Source: Bagarius yarrelli (Eukaryota > Chordata > Actinopteri > Siluriformes > Sisoridae). From it: a DNA stretch of 64,000 bases. The stretch lies in NCBI GenBank assembly GCA_005784505.1, contig VCAZ01000050.1:248001-312000 (forward strand), read 5' to 3'. The notes under the pieces are model-generated. The model searched no databases. It was not told where the DNA came from and worked only from the letters and a program-made list of their open reading frames with translations. Made by a program: the position numbers and the translations under genes. Shown here piece by piece: positions 11,426 through 24,339 of the stretch; the stretch's first letter is position 1, and each line of letters begins with the position of its first letter.

Positions 11426-14380
11426 TAAAATGTAACTGAAACATTAAAATGTCTATTTTCATTTTTTAATTTCATTATTATAAAAAATAAGAGCAAAAAT
11501 GTGGCTCGCTTTCCATTGTGCCAGTGAGAGACTTTGCTGAGTCCCAGTTTCTTTGCATAAGTGTTAGACCTGTTTTTAAAAGTCAGCACTTATTCTATGA
11601 GAAATCAGTGATTTATACTGTAATTATGCCCCGCAATTATGCATACTCAAACTCCTACTATAGCGTTTTAATAGAGTGCCTGCAACAAAATCTGAAATAT
11701 GCAGTTGCCCTCTTCACCTCTGAATGCACACAAGCGGGGTTACATCATTATAAAAATAACTTAATACCAGAGAAAGTAACTATAACTATAACTATTTATT
11801 TTTTAATGTTTTAATAACTTGGATGCCTTTAATATTAAATAGGTTAAATTAATGAAACAGACACTAAGTAAAATAACTTAACATTGTACTGAACATTGTA
11901 CACCAATTTACACTATTTTCATGTCATGTGACAATGTGAGGCGCTCCATTAGATTAGAATTACTTGCCACCGATGTGGAAAGGCACTTTCTTCCTAGTCA
12001 TAAGTTGCACGTTTACTAAACAGTCTTGCCTTTTAGCTCAACGAGGGAAAAGTAGGGTTTATACCTCCAGTTTGTGAAAGCCACCTTTGGACTTGTTGAA
12101 GTTGTCATTACTCTGACTCCTATAGTACTATCCAAATACTATTTAGACCTCCTGTAACCAAACTATATCGTTTTTAAACATTCAGAAAGTACACCCTTAC
12201 TTGTAATGTAGTACATACTGAGATTTCGGACAGGGCCGTTGTCGTCGGTTTGTGCGAACGTGCGTCGTTGTGTGTGAACTCTTGCACTGCTTTGGCTCTG
12301 GTTGCCAATTTATGCAAATTTACTCTACCTAACACAGTCATTATCAGTTTTGTTTGTGACCCCAACATACACACACCAATCATCATTAGTTATGTGTCTT
12401 ACCTCACCTTACACACACCAGAGTAAAAAACATTGGAGATTCTAACCGCTTCATTGAGCTTATTCTTAGTAACTGCGCATTTCATTGTCACTAAAGTTAT
12501 AATGCCATATAATGGTGGAAACCGTGATTTATTTGTTACTAAACAAATAAAGTGATTTACTTGTTACTAAAACGCCAGTCATTTATATTATTTATATTAT
12601 ATCCCCCATCACTGCTCAATTATATATATTTAATTACTATTACTAAATTTACATGTACAATCATATACAATCTAATTCATTTATTTAACCCTCAAGTAGC
12701 ACATGTAAAAATAAACTGTCAATTTTCCCATTATACCTCACCCTAATAAACCGTTTGGCTAGCTTTCAAAGCTCACAAGTAGTCCGCAGTAAGCTAAATA
12801 ATTACTCTTTACAACTGTAGCAGGACCATCTCTTATGCACAATTTGAAGGCAAATTAACCACAACAGCAAAAGAAACATTAAATTTAACTAGAGTTGGCA
12901 AAGAATTGTAAACAGATGCTAACCAAAACCAGACAGTTCAGAATCGGAAAAATCTTTGCGGTTTCAATATTTCTACAACATGCAGATGGTTGATTTAAAT
13001 GTTTCATCAACAGGTATCAACGTGTGTTATCAGTTCAGGTTGTGGTGATATAACGTTGTGGGAATATTTTCTAGGCACATACTGGCTTTCTTAATACAAA
13101 GGAAAGACCAGTTGTATACAGAGTATTGTTGCTTGCCACATTTCTTTAGCCATCCTATAATAATACACTCTATATATCAATTTACTTATAGTATTAAAAA
13201 ACAGGATTCTTTTAAACTAATTTTCTGCAAAATATAAAGACACGATATGACGTGATTTAAGGTCCAATCATTGAACCATTGAAACTTCAGTCTGGTTTTC
13301 TTTTCTTTTAGTTTGTTTACACTCAATATGGATTTAAACAATGACCCAGGTTCGAACCCTGGCCACAACCCTGCCTCTGTGATTCTTTTTAAATAAAATA
13401 AATAAAAAAGAAAAGAAGCTCTTTCATTTATTGCCTCAGGCTTATATGTTGCTACAGCTAAAGCTGGTAACTGTGTGCAGTTGCGGGTTTTGTGTGCTGC
13501 GGTTAGCGGCTCAAAATGTACTGTAATTACCACACATTTATGTTTTATGTTAGGTGACCAGAATAGTAATAATAATAATAATAATAATAAGCGTAAATGT
13601 TGCCCCTATAAACTTTATAAGAATTTTTTTTATTAATCTTTAATTTTTTTTTTAAGTTTATTTATTCATTCATTGTTATTATTTACCTTCATCAGGGTTT
13701 CAGTGCCTATATTTTTGATAAATTTTTGGGTTCTTTTGTGTTCTTACTGTTTTGCTTTGAGAGAATATCCATTGCTATAAAAATAAACCTAAATTAAATC
13801 AAATGACTTTAATATTTTTGTGTATTGACACCATGCGGTCAACATGAAACTCTGTTGATAAAGAACTAAATGTTCTTTTAGATATTGTAAAAGCTGGTTA
13901 AAGTGTACTTTCTGATGTATAGTGGGTAACAGAATTTTATGTGAAATTGCTCATAAAACACATTTTGGATTACATTAGTTGGTAATTTATTTCACTACCA
14001 TGACCTTGCCCAGATTTGTATGCATATTTCATCAACATATCTGTGGGAAAGGAGTGTAAAAGCACTTTAAATTCGCTTGCATGACATATAGTATAGTTTA
14101 GAAATGTGTTCATGGTAATCAGACTAATGTTATCCTCCCACTCGACTTACACTTATGGCATCTCAGTAAAAGTGAGGACTATTTGTTTTGCGAGCCCTGT
14201 GGAGTTTGCTTTGAATTAATTACATGTCTATTAAGAGCAATCACACTTTTTTGAAAAGAATATATATACAAAATGTTGTCTGGGTTGCATTAATAAATTC
14301 CTGCAAATTCATTACCTTATGTACCTAAAAGAATGCACCTGGGACCAAAAAATATATCACTTAGGAACTACTTTTGATGT
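11426..14380. other. Intergenic, mostly AT-rich
   Basis: No supported gene. A tRNA-like scrap with cccaggttcgaaccctggcc lies near 13343-13365. Otherwise nothing was recognised apart from the trinucleotide tract. Confidence 0.4.
13566..13590. repeat. (TAA)n microsatellite
   Basis: About eight TAA units. Confidence 0.9.
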
Positions 14381-14559
14381 TTACATTTACATTTGGCAGA
14401 TACCCTTATCCAGAGCAACTTACATTTATTTCATTTATGCAATTGGGCATTAGGGGCTTAATTTAGGGGGCCCAGCTGTGGTAACTTTGTTGTACTGGGA
14501 ATCGAACCACAATCTTCCGGTTAGCAGTCCAACACCTTATCCACTAGGGTCCCGCCTCC
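14381..14559 (-). mobile_element. SINE family A
   Basis: Near full-length minus-strand copy. On the plus strand it reads from the 3' core (catttggcagatacccttat) through the B box (ggaatcgaacc) to the head. Confidence 0.8.
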
Positions 14560-15135
14560 ATTTTTAGGGTTTATCATTCAAATTGATAATTGATTATTCT
14601 TTCCATTAAACAGATCATTAAAATAATAGAAAACTAAGGTCTCTTGAGTAGAAAAAAACCCCTGTGCAGAAGGTACGAGGACCTAAAGTGAGTACATACA
14701 GTACGTTGACATTTACCAGTTATTTTTTGATAGAGCAAAGCTTTCTTATTTGACAGTTACAAATGGGTTTCATAGAGTTCATTCAGTGTCAAAGAGTAAA
14801 TATAAAAAAAAAATGTGTAACAAATGTGTTATTTTAGATTTTCTGGCATACAAGCAAATCAGCAGATCTCTTTTTTAGCAGATAAGACTACAACACATTA
14901 ACCTTTTTTTTAAAGATTCCCCTTTATGTTGTAATGAAATGAGACATTAAAATTGGTCTTTTAATATTTTGCTAACCTTTAAAATATACTGCCTACACTT
15001 TGACGAGATTACCAATTCGTCCATCTTAGATGTGACGTCAGTTCCTTTTTTTTCCTTTTTTAAGGGTTAACTAGGGTTTATGAGGGTTAAAAATGGTTTT
15101 AAAAATATTTAAAAGCCTGTATATATGTATATATA

Positions 15136-15437
15136 GGGTGTCTCATAAATTTCCATACATAGGAAAATAAACATTTTTTATAAAAAACATTTTTATTAAT
15201 AAAATATGAGCTAAATGACTACCATTATTTTGAGACGTGTCCTCACTGCAGGAGTTCTGCTTGTAATGGCGTTGGTGATATGTTTCTTGAGATGATTTAG
15301 GTTTTGTATATTTTCCTGATACACCATTGGCCTTCAAATGCTTCCAAAGATAAAAATCAAGTAGGGTATGATCTGGGAATCTGGGAGGCCACTCCACAGG
15401 ACCACCCTGACCTATCCAAGTATCTGGAAACTGACAA
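15136..15437 (-). pseudogene. Tc1/mariner-superfamily transposase fossil, C-terminal end
   Basis: The minus strand reads FPDTWIGQGGPVEWPPRFPD followed by HTLLDFYLWKHLK. This is the W-P-x-R-S-P-D-L-x-x-x-D-F-x-L-W-G-x-L-K block that surrounds the third catalytic residue in mariner-like (DDE/D) transposases. The conserved S-P-D-L is degraded to F-P-D-H. The left border gggtgtctcataaatttcc may be the terminal repeat. The N-terminal part is missing, so this is a 5'-truncated, inactive copy. Confidence 0.6.
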
Positions 15438-16788
15438 TCAAACCACTGACGTACGTGAATACCAAAATGAAATGGAGTATGAAATTTCTTATGCTTATTC
15501 TAGTGCATAAATATTTTCTTATAAGTTTGTGGTTCAGTTAGCTTATGTCCTTTGATAGCATAATAACATTATGTCATAGCTTGACACAATAATTGCATAT
15601 TTCTACTCAATATTAGATATGAAAGAATATTTTACGAAGGATTATGTCAGATACGCATGTGAGATTCAACAATCATTAGAAATGAACATTACGATTTATT
15701 AACTGTCTCCACAAAAGCTGTTTCTTAGCAGAAAGTTTCTCAACCAGGTTTGTCACCTTAAGCTTAGACCTTGTATAAAAGGCTATTAGGGAATACAAAA
15801 GGTAATAACGGATTCTGATGATTACATGTTACCATTTTCTTGCAGAATACTCTACACAATAAAAACCTAATAACAACTAAGCCCTGTTCACAAAAAAAGC
15901 TGAAACTCAATAAAAATGCAGCACTTAATAAAAAAATAGAGACGGGGATGAGAGGGTGAAAGGTGAAACAATAACAAGGCAATAATGAGACAAAGAAACT
16001 GAAAATGAAAGCACTCTGCTCTGCTTATCCGTACAAGGATTTATTTCTAGATTTTCAATTAAAGACAGCACCAAAACCTCATCTTCTGAAATTGGTACTT
16101 TAGATTGCATCTCCATCTGACTGCAATTCGGTAATGTCATTTTCATGCAAATTATGAAACCTGAGAGGCTTCTGTGGCCGACTCTGCCTTTTCATGCTGA
16201 CAGTCACCTGATGCATCTCAGCTCTGTAGAACAGCTTGACTCTAATGAACAGGAAGTAATACGTTTTGTCTGTTCGAAAGACCAGACACACATTTCTTCT
16301 TTTGTGCATGTAATGGTTTAACATGTTGCTGTGTAAATAAGGTAAAATGACTGCATTAACAGTTTTTAAATAATCTACACTGTCTGTTTCAAGGGTGATG
16401 CTGAGATTTATGATGTAGGTTTATCAAAAGTAAATTAAAAATATAAAAAGTTAAAAAGTTAAACTAGAAAATATGATGAGAAATGACAACTGATCAATAA
16501 GGAAATAAGTCATATCTGTGCTTGTAGCAAATGATGTACAATAATAGTCACAGTTGTCATTTCTAGTGAATTTAAGTAATGCTTAATTTGTAATTTAATA
16601 CTGAATTTATAAGAGATTAAGTTATTATGATAATAACAGTAATTAGTTATTGAGATATTACAGGCTTTATTGATCATAAGGGAAATCCTTCTGCCTGTTT
16701 CTTAGAATAAAATTAATTTTTAAATAAAATAAAACAAAACAAAAACAAAATAAAAATATTCATTAAGAACTATACAAACCATAAGAGT
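15438..16788. other. Intergenic, no gene seen
   Basis: Overlapping minus-strand frames at 15925-16146 and 16100-16324 show no family features. The rest is AT-rich. Confidence 0.4.
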
Positions 16789-17145
16789 GGTGGTGGCTTA
16801 GTGGTTAGCACTGTTGCCTCACAGCAGGAAGGTCTGGGTTCGATGCTTGTGCAGGGGCCTTTTTGTGAGTTTGCATGTTCTCCCCGTGTTTGTGTGGGTT
16901 TACTTTTTTTTTCTCCCGTTTCCTTTCACAGTCCAAAGACATGTATGTTAGGTTGATTAGTGATTCTAAATTGCCCATAGGAGTGAGTGTGTGTGTGGTC
17001 CTGTGATGGACTTGATAGACCGACCTGCCCAGGGTGTCCCCCTCCTGCCTTTCTCCCTTTTAGAGACGACTGGGATAGACTCCAGCAGATCCCTGTGACC
17101 CCGAATTAGGGAATAAGTGGGTATAAAAGATAAATGAATAATTGA
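16789..17145 (+). mobile_element. SINE-like interspersed repeat, family C, near full length
   Basis: It carries a tRNA-like A box (tggcttagtgg) and B box region (gggttcgatgct). The long body is familiar from many teleosts: tttgcatgttctccccgtgt, cagtccaaagacatg, then gggatagactccagcagatc and an aataagtgggtataaaagat tail. Fragments of the same family lie at 43.7, 45.4 and 45.6 kb. Confidence 0.8.
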
Positions 17146-18046
17146 ATGCACAAACCATCTGAAAATTATTTTTAAAAAGTGCAGGTAAAAATAGAATGTT
17201 CGCTTGATGTAATTAAAAAAGATTTCAAAATAGTATAATAGAAACATAATTTTTAAAACTGTACATGTTAAAAAATAAAATACTTATTTAATAATAAGCA
17301 TGCTACATTTTAAATAACTAAAATGTTAATGAATAAATAATCATTAAAAAGAAGATAAATTATTTCAGAATTATTTTAACACAATGTTAAATTACAATAT
17401 ATAAAACTTATAAAATAAACAATAAATAAATTACATAACCTATTTTAAAAGAAAACTTTTATAAAAATACAAAGTAATAAAAAGGGTTCATTTCTATTAG
17501 AAAAGTGTACAAATGTAATGATTATGGGGTGTCATGAACAAAAAAAAAAGGAACATATTGCTCGCTTAATAGAAAAAAAAGGAAAGACCAGGATGGTAGA
17601 AAGGAAGGAAAGGAAAGATCATTACATTTAGTGGGTGGACAGTAATAAAGAGATAAATGACTAAGGTAAAGCTGTCAATAACTTACTGTTATTACTGTAA
17701 CTGAATAGGAATAGGGATCACTGTTAAAATATAAATTACAGTCATGAATTAAAATTTTGATATAAAAAAATCAGATCAGAAGGTAAAGTAGATCAGTATT
17801 TATTACCAATATTTTAGTCAAACTTTATAATGATTAGCTGTATCAATACAGCCTGTATCAAAAAAAGCCTAGTTTGAAATGCTACTCCACTGATACCACA
17901 CATAAAGACTTTACAGTTGCTTACTCTATGGGGTTGGTAGTGCTCCAAGCTATTTTTCCAAAAATAATAGACCAAATACTTCAAGTGGCTAGATAGTGTC
18001 ATTTGTTCTCTGGATATAATAATAGGTAGGGACAGAAAATGTAATG
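17146..18046. other. Very AT-rich intergenic DNA
   Basis: Dominated by A/T runs between 17150 and 17480, then a short GGAAA-rich patch near 17580-17620. No element identified. Confidence 0.4.
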
Positions 18047-18238
18047 CTACATTTACAGCATTGGGCAGACGCGTTTATTCTGAGCGACTATCATTTATCA
18101 CATTTATACAACTAAGCATTTGGGGATTAAGGGTCTTGGTTAGGGGCCCAACAGTGGCAACTTGGTGGCGCTGGGAATCGAACCTCAATCTTCCGATTAG
18201 CAGTTCAACACCTTAACCACTGTGCTACGACTTCCCCC
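18047..18238 (-). mobile_element. SINE family A
   Basis: Near full-length. The plus strand shows the 3' core cagcattgggcagacgcgtt, the body gggcccaacagtggcaactt, the B box ggaatcgaacc and the head. Confidence 0.85.
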
Positions 18239-18600
18239 ACATGTGGTCCTTGGATAATAACATGGTTAAGATCTTTGTGTTACTCAGGGCTAGGCGAATG
18301 ATTGTTTTTTCCAGCGCACCGTGTCTTCCTTAGTTCATATCATAAATGACAGATTTTTACACTTAAAGAGAGATAAAAAAAAAATGCTCAGGATATTAAA
18401 AGGCACCTGATGAACCAAGATAAAATGTTGCTTATGCCCACACAGATGTATTTCGAAGCAGAAAAACATTGGTACTTTAGTAATATGATATAAAGGGAAT
18501 ACATATTTTTGTTTCTGTTGTTTTATTTGCATTTTTTTAATTACTGTATGTATAAAAGATTGTTCACGTCACCACAATGCCTTCTTTTTTCTGTCACATG

Positions 18601-18821
18601 TACTTTTTACAGCATTGTGGAAATCTTCACATATCCCATCTTAGTAAGTTGGGGTCATAGCGCAGGGTCAGCTAAGATGCAGCACCCCTGGAGCAGGAAG
18701 GGTTAAGGGTCTTGTTCAAGCACCCAACAGTGGCCCAACAGTGGTGGGGCTTGAACCCTGGTCTTCCTGGTTTTTAGATCAACAACTCAGAGCCGTAACC
18801 ATTTGAGCCACCACTGCCACA
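18601..18821 (-). mobile_element. tRNA-derived SINE, family B
   Basis: The plus strand carries the body cccatcttagtaagttgggg, ggtcagctaagatgcagcac and the reverse complement of a B box (gcttgaaccct). The tRNA-like head (gagccaccactgcca) is at the right edge, so the element is on the minus strand. Relatives lie at 36.5, 39.7 and 59.3 kb. Confidence 0.8.
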
Positions 18822-19002
18822 GTAGATGAACATATATATTGCCTGCAGTTACTGTGCATGGGTCTGATGTTATATTGTGTCATATATAAAAATTAACCAT
18901 GCAGCAGGCTGTAGTTTCTGATAAGCCCTTAATTAAACACCTGTGCTTTGAATCAGGCTTTAGTTGGAAATAAAGGGGTAGGAAACTAATGAATAGAGCT
19001 AG

Positions 19003-19003
19003 T

Positions 19004-19036
<33 letters not shown>

Positions 19037-19040
19037 AAAG
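19003..19040. repeat. (GA)n microsatellite
   Basis: GA run with a few GAAA interruptions. Confidence 0.9.
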
Positions 19041-19469
19041 CAACTTTTCCACACCAGACCCTGTTGACATTAGTAAGGGGACTTCAGTGAAAACTCTGAG
19101 CACTGAGCCTCACAGCACTGAATACATAATTTCAGAGTTTTGTTTGAAGAAGCTGCCTATCTAATAAACATTATTCCATCTGTAATGTCTGTAATATCAC
19201 TTCAAAAACATCCACTCAAATATCGGGCAGAAATCTGGCCTGATCCTTTCATTAGCATAATATCATCCTTTAAAAGGAAAAACACCAAAGAACGTCAAAC
19301 AAAGTCTATAGTTCAAAATAACCACAGATGTAGCTTGCAATCGCAAAAATCAATGAGATCTAATGAAATAATTTTATAACCACACTAGTCAGAAGCTCCT
19401 CTTCATTCTCTCTGTGTTTGCCTTTAAGGAGCAAAAACACTTTCCTGAACACAACAGAAAAAAAAAAGT

Positions 19470-19640
19470 CCATTGTAGGCATGGCTGAGGTCCTTCATGA
19501 TCTTCCTCTGGCCCTGGTCAGGCACTGCTTGTTGTAGATGTCCTCCAGGACATGGAGTTCAGTGTGGATGGTACTTTTAGCTAACTTCTGGAGGTCTCAC
19601 CTGTCATACAAGGTGCTGTTCCCGAACCAGGAAATAGATG
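19470..19640 (-). pseudogene. Rex1-like LINE reverse transcriptase fragment
   Basis: The minus strand reads LHVLEDIYNKQCLTRAR and, after a frameshift, KIMKDLSHAYNGLF. This matches the L-x-x-I-Y-x-x-R-C-x-x-x-A..I-x-x-D-x-S-H-P-x-x-x-L-F block near the C terminus of fish Rex1/jockey-like LINE reverse transcriptases. The fragment is short and frameshifted. Confidence 0.55.
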
Positions 19641-20174
19641 AATACATATGCAAATACCTTTTCTTCAAATACCATAATCTGTCCTCTTTTATTACACCAT
19701 CTTGGCAGAAATCATTACATGCATGGAACAAATTTGCATAAAGTCCCTTTTCCTCCTTTCTTTGACTAAAAAAAAAAATAAAGTCAATTTGCACAGCAGA
19801 AAACACTGTTAACAACACAGCAAATATTACCATTCGTCTCAACTGCATAAACGGGCTTACAAACGTGTTTCATCACCAAAGTGTGCTTACTACTGTACCT
19901 TTTACAAGACATTTACCCTCATCAAAACAGTATATACAAACCTGGAAAATTCTGCTAATAAGAAAATGATGCGGTTGATATCGCGATAAAATTGTAATAA
20001 AGAAATAATATATTATCATATGGTTGATTGCTTGAGATTCTTTTATTTTGTAGAAGACAACCTAAATTAAAAGACGTTTCACATATATATTTAATCAAGT
20101 TTTTCCTTTTTCATACGTTATATGACTAAAATGAGTGCTTATAGGTGATTAATAATTCTATAAGAACAATAATA

Positions 20175-20290
20175 AGCTTCATAAAGGTATGTTGGAATCA
20201 AAAGAACTGTACTGTAGAACTGTATAAAGCTCTGACCTCAAAGCAAGTAAACACCTCTGGGATGATCTGAAATGCTGACTGCATGTGAAT
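20175..20290 (+). mobile_element. Tc1-like transposon remnant
   Basis: The segment ctctgacctcaaagcaagta followed by cacctctgggatgatctgaa is a degraded version of the transposase region encoding D-L-N-P-I-E-H-L-W-D-E-L. No terminal repeats remain. Confidence 0.4.
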
Positions 20291-22435
20291 GAGCCAGAAA
20301 TTATAGTGACAATTATTTCTAGGACTGTAAGGATCATTATAGCAGTAAACCCAAGACTAATTGTAAAATAAGATATTAAAGCAATATAAATGGATGTTTT
20401 GGGCATGTGTCCCAATACCGTTGTTAATATAGTGTGTACAAAGTTATCACTATGTTGCTGAATGTGAGAGGAAAAACATGCTGTAACCTTCTGTAACTCC
20501 TTATAACTAATCTAAAAGCTGGATTCGACTATAGTTATAGACTGTGTGACACAGGGATGGATGTGTAGACCACTTTCATTGTTACAAGAAGTTTTGCAAT
20601 GCCTGTGCAAATGTTTGCATCCCTCCTGTACACTTGTGGATTTCAAATAAAAATGATTTACAATTTGCTCAGACAAACAAATCCTATCTTCATCCCCACG
20701 TTTATCACTGGATCTGCACCAGTGATTTTACTAATGAACAAAACATTTGAGCTGTATTGAATATTGCATGAGAAGTTTGTCATTTTACCCATCTGCTGCC
20801 TGTGGGGTGAATTTCAATAGAAACCAAATCAAAAAGTCTTTTTGTTTTTCCCCCTCTGTTGAAAACATATTCGAGTTAAACGACTTGAGTGGAAATTAAT
20901 TTTCCAGTGATCTTGTCGAGTCACAGATTTCGTTTGATTTATTAAAATGATTATAATGAATACCTGTACCAAACATTACAAACGTCACATTGGAAATGGG
21001 TTTGCTATTAACGGTAAATTAATAAAAGAAATGTGCCCAAATTTTGTTGTCTGTAATTCTGTTCTTTCTGGATCACTCAACAATTCTTCTGAGCAAAATC
21101 AATTCGAATCACTATAATTCTGACTAGCGAGTAATGTTTCTGATACTCGATGCTGTTTTGAAAGGGATCAGAGGGGCTGTGAAAGTTTTACTAAAAACTT
21201 AGATTTAGAGGATTTAGAGGAGTCTGATGTCATATACTGCATTTTTTTTTGTTTTTAAATGAATTGAAGAGTAACAAAAAAAAAATGGCTCATAAAGAAT
21301 AGAAAACCTTACATACTGTATGTGTTATTTCACTTCTGTGTTAGCAACACTCAACTTATTTTCTTTTCATGTTTTTATGAACTTTTATGCCATTATTAAA
21401 TAGCTGCTAAGTCGCCCCTGAGAATTATTTGAGATTATATAAGAAAGTTGTCTTGTTCTGGACAAACAACAGCAATGAAATTTGGCTACAAATTAAAAAA
21501 ATGGACTAGCTTAATTTTACCTGAAAAATCTTAGCTGAAGGCACTTCACATCCCACCGCTCTATGGTAATGTATCTTCCTTTGAACATGTAGCGTTGCTC
21601 AACTTGACACACAATCCCTGAAGATGCAAGCCATCCATCATGACCAGAGGTGAACAAAGATGAAGTTATTCAAAAATAATAGATGCGGCCCTTATTTTGT
21701 TAATAGATATTTATACATCATTTAAGAAGTAGACAAAACACATATAATAGAACATAAAAATCTTTATCTCAATAGCTGAAGATACAGTACAATCTTTATA
21801 TTTACAGTAATGGATTGTCACCTTAAAGGGGTGCTTATAATAAAACCTGCTAAACATCACATGATAAATGCTGCTAAGTGCAACCCGCACAAACCGGTTT
21901 CCTGCTAACATTATTAGTAATCGGACTGTTATCAGTAATTCATCTTGCAAATTATCATGGAAACATTTGTTTGTCTTCTTGCTTTTTCCTGCTTCTGGCT
22001 GTCAGGCAGATAAATCTTCTTCATGTTTAAATTAGCAAATGTATGAGTAGGCGCTGTGCTAGTTTAAAAATGGCAGCCAAACACATCAGGAAAAGCAAGC
22101 ACAGCCAGCAGTACGTGGGAGGGGATACCCTAGGGGGAATGCCGATACATGTTTATTGCTCTATGTTATATTAATAATGACTTTCAATTGTTTAAATGGT
22201 CAGCTGTCTGTGGCCCCCTCAAAATACAGGGCCCCAGGCAATTGCGTGCCTTGCTTTCCCCATTGCTATGCATCTGATCATGACTGAGTGATACTGTGTG
22301 ATAGACTTCTTATGCCTTCTCAAACAACTGAGTTTCTGGTTTCATATGAAGACCTGAGTCCTACCTCTACACAGATTCATGTTATTCTTAATCCTAATTT
22401 ATAACCAACATGAGTTCCTTCCAATTACGGTAAAT
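20291..22435. other. Intergenic, one unassigned open segment
   Basis: Mostly AT-rich and featureless. On the minus strand between 21521 and about 21670 there is an open segment reading GIVCQVEQRYMFKGRYITIE that ends at a donor-like cag|gtaaaa, but no good acceptor is seen upstream. I cannot assign it. Confidence 0.3.
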
Positions 22436-22439
22436 ATTC

Positions 22440-22635
22440 ATTTCAGTCCATCCCAAATTTATTTAGCGTGGAGGAGTCACAGTAAAGTCTTTCCTAATCG
22501 ACCAAAACACACCATGATTGTTGCAAAACTCATGGCTTTGTTCACAGGGGAATCGTCATACTGGAACAGTGTTTGGGCCTCCAGTTTCCAATGAGAAAAA
22601 ATCTTAAGCCCACAGCAAATGAAGACAATCCAGAC
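22440..22635 (+). mobile_element. Tc1-like transposon fragment
   Basis: Contains ttgttcacaggggaatcgtc and atactggaacagtgtttggg, matching the 'gcacaggggcattgtcatgctggaac' type segment of the same Tc1-like family whose ends are preserved at 57.7 kb. It abuts the SINE to its right. Confidence 0.5.
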
Positions 22636-22820
22636 ATTCACAGTATTTGGCAGATGCCCTTATCCAGAGCGACGTACATTTATCTCTTTTATACAACTGA
22701 GCAATTGGGGGTTAAGGGCCTTGCTCAGGAGCCAACAGTGGTGGCTTGGTGGTGCTGGGAATCAAACCACAGTCTTTCTGGTATTAGTCCAACACCTTAA
22801 CCACAGCGCTACCACTCCCC
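22636..22820 (-). mobile_element. SINE family A
   Basis: Full-length minus-strand copy. The 3' core (atttggcagatgcccttatc) and body are well kept, the B box is slightly mutated (ggaatcaaacc). Confidence 0.85.
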
Positions 22821-24104
22821 ACAGACAACTTTATCCTTCCTTGATTGTGGTAACTGTTTGGGATATACAGATGTATGGCTGTTTTTTGACGTTTGTGAAA
22901 GAAATAGTGTTAGAAAATTGCGCTAAAGGATAAATATATGTATTATGTATGATCAGTTGAGTTTAATAATTTAGTGACAGCTATTTAAGAGTGTATTTAT
23001 TACTTTTGCCAGTGTATAATTTTTTTTTTACCAGCATTCATTTATTCTATTTCTTAAATGTTCCATAATATCTGAAAAACTAATGGCTCAATAATCATAA
23101 AAATACCATTTAGCTTTCAGATTCTTTTTAATCAATCTTAATATTAAAGAAAATTCAATCAGAGCCTTTTTAACATACTTGCCTCATTTATTTGAAACAC
23201 AAGCTTCATTATTCAGACTCCAACTGAATAGGTTCCTTTCTACCAGCTTTTCGGACCATTCTCTCCAACAGCTGGCCATGACTGCTGGAGAATGAAAAAT
23301 AATAAGACCTGCAAATTGGGAAATCAGTAATGGAACGGTTTAATTATTTCTACTAGGTAAAAACAGTTTTTCATCCTCACATCGCTTGTACAGTACAGTA
23401 CATTTAAAATAGAGGGTTTTTTTTATAAAAAACAAAAAATTTAACATCTTTAATATTTATTATTTTGCATCCTACATGGCCCTCTATTTAAATTTAACAG
23501 ATTTGTGATCTTGACCATGTTTATCTGATTTAGAGGAAAAGGCACATTTTCCAGAGGAATCTTTTCTACTGATAAATAAATGAGTGCTATAATTCTTTGA
23601 CTAATGCACTTTTTTGCACTATTAAATTGTTATTCTCAATGAATATCTATTTAAAACAAAGAGATAAAAACCCCTATGACTGAAAAGACCTGCTTGAGAA
23701 ACTAACACAGAATTTTTGCCTGGGATCTTTTTTCTACGCTCCATTTTTTCTACATACAGTCATTTAAAATCATATTTCAGACACACTTCAGAAATATAAA
23801 CTTCCTCTAAAATTGCATTTTACACAATAAACATTTTTGAGAGCGTGATTTATCTTCTGTGTATAAAACATCCTTCTGACTGACCTTGGAAAACCCCGTT
23901 CTTTCCTTTCAGCTTTGTTTGAATAGACTGTTCCCGTCTGTGTACCGTCGCTTATGTTGCCACCGCTCACCTGACCTTGGAAAGTAAAAACCTATTACAA
24001 CATCTTAATTTGCACACTGACACTTAAATCATAAACATTTTTAAAAAATTTTCATTTATTCTATTTTTATAAAAAGCACATGGCCATGGCTGCTGGAGAA
24101 TTGG
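22821..24104. other. Intergenic, no gene seen
   Basis: AT-rich; short chance frames only. Confidence 0.4.
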
Positions 24105-24290
24105 GAAAGTGTTAGTGGCTGCAGTAGGTGTTGGACTGCTTATTATAAGATGGTAGGCTCAATATTTAGCAATACCAAGCTGCCCCTGCTGGGCCCCTCG
24201 ACCAAGGCCCTTAACTCCTTAACTGCTCAGTTGGGTGAAAATTATAGATACATGTAAGTCACTCTAGATAAGGATATATGCATGGTGAAT
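24105..24290 (+). mobile_element. SINE family A, old copy
   Basis: Recognisable from ggtgttggactgctta, gctgggcccctcgaccaagg and the decayed 3' core actctagataaggatata. The B box is destroyed. Confidence 0.7.
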
Positions 24291-24339
24291 AAAAAACAAC
24301 CTAAAACTAGCAACAAAAAGTTTATTTTATACAATACTT

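Noticed and set aside
13343..13365. tRNA-like T-arm (ggttcgaaccc) as a tRNA gene
   Set aside because: Only the T-arm-like palindrome is present; no acceptor or anticodon stem is found around it.
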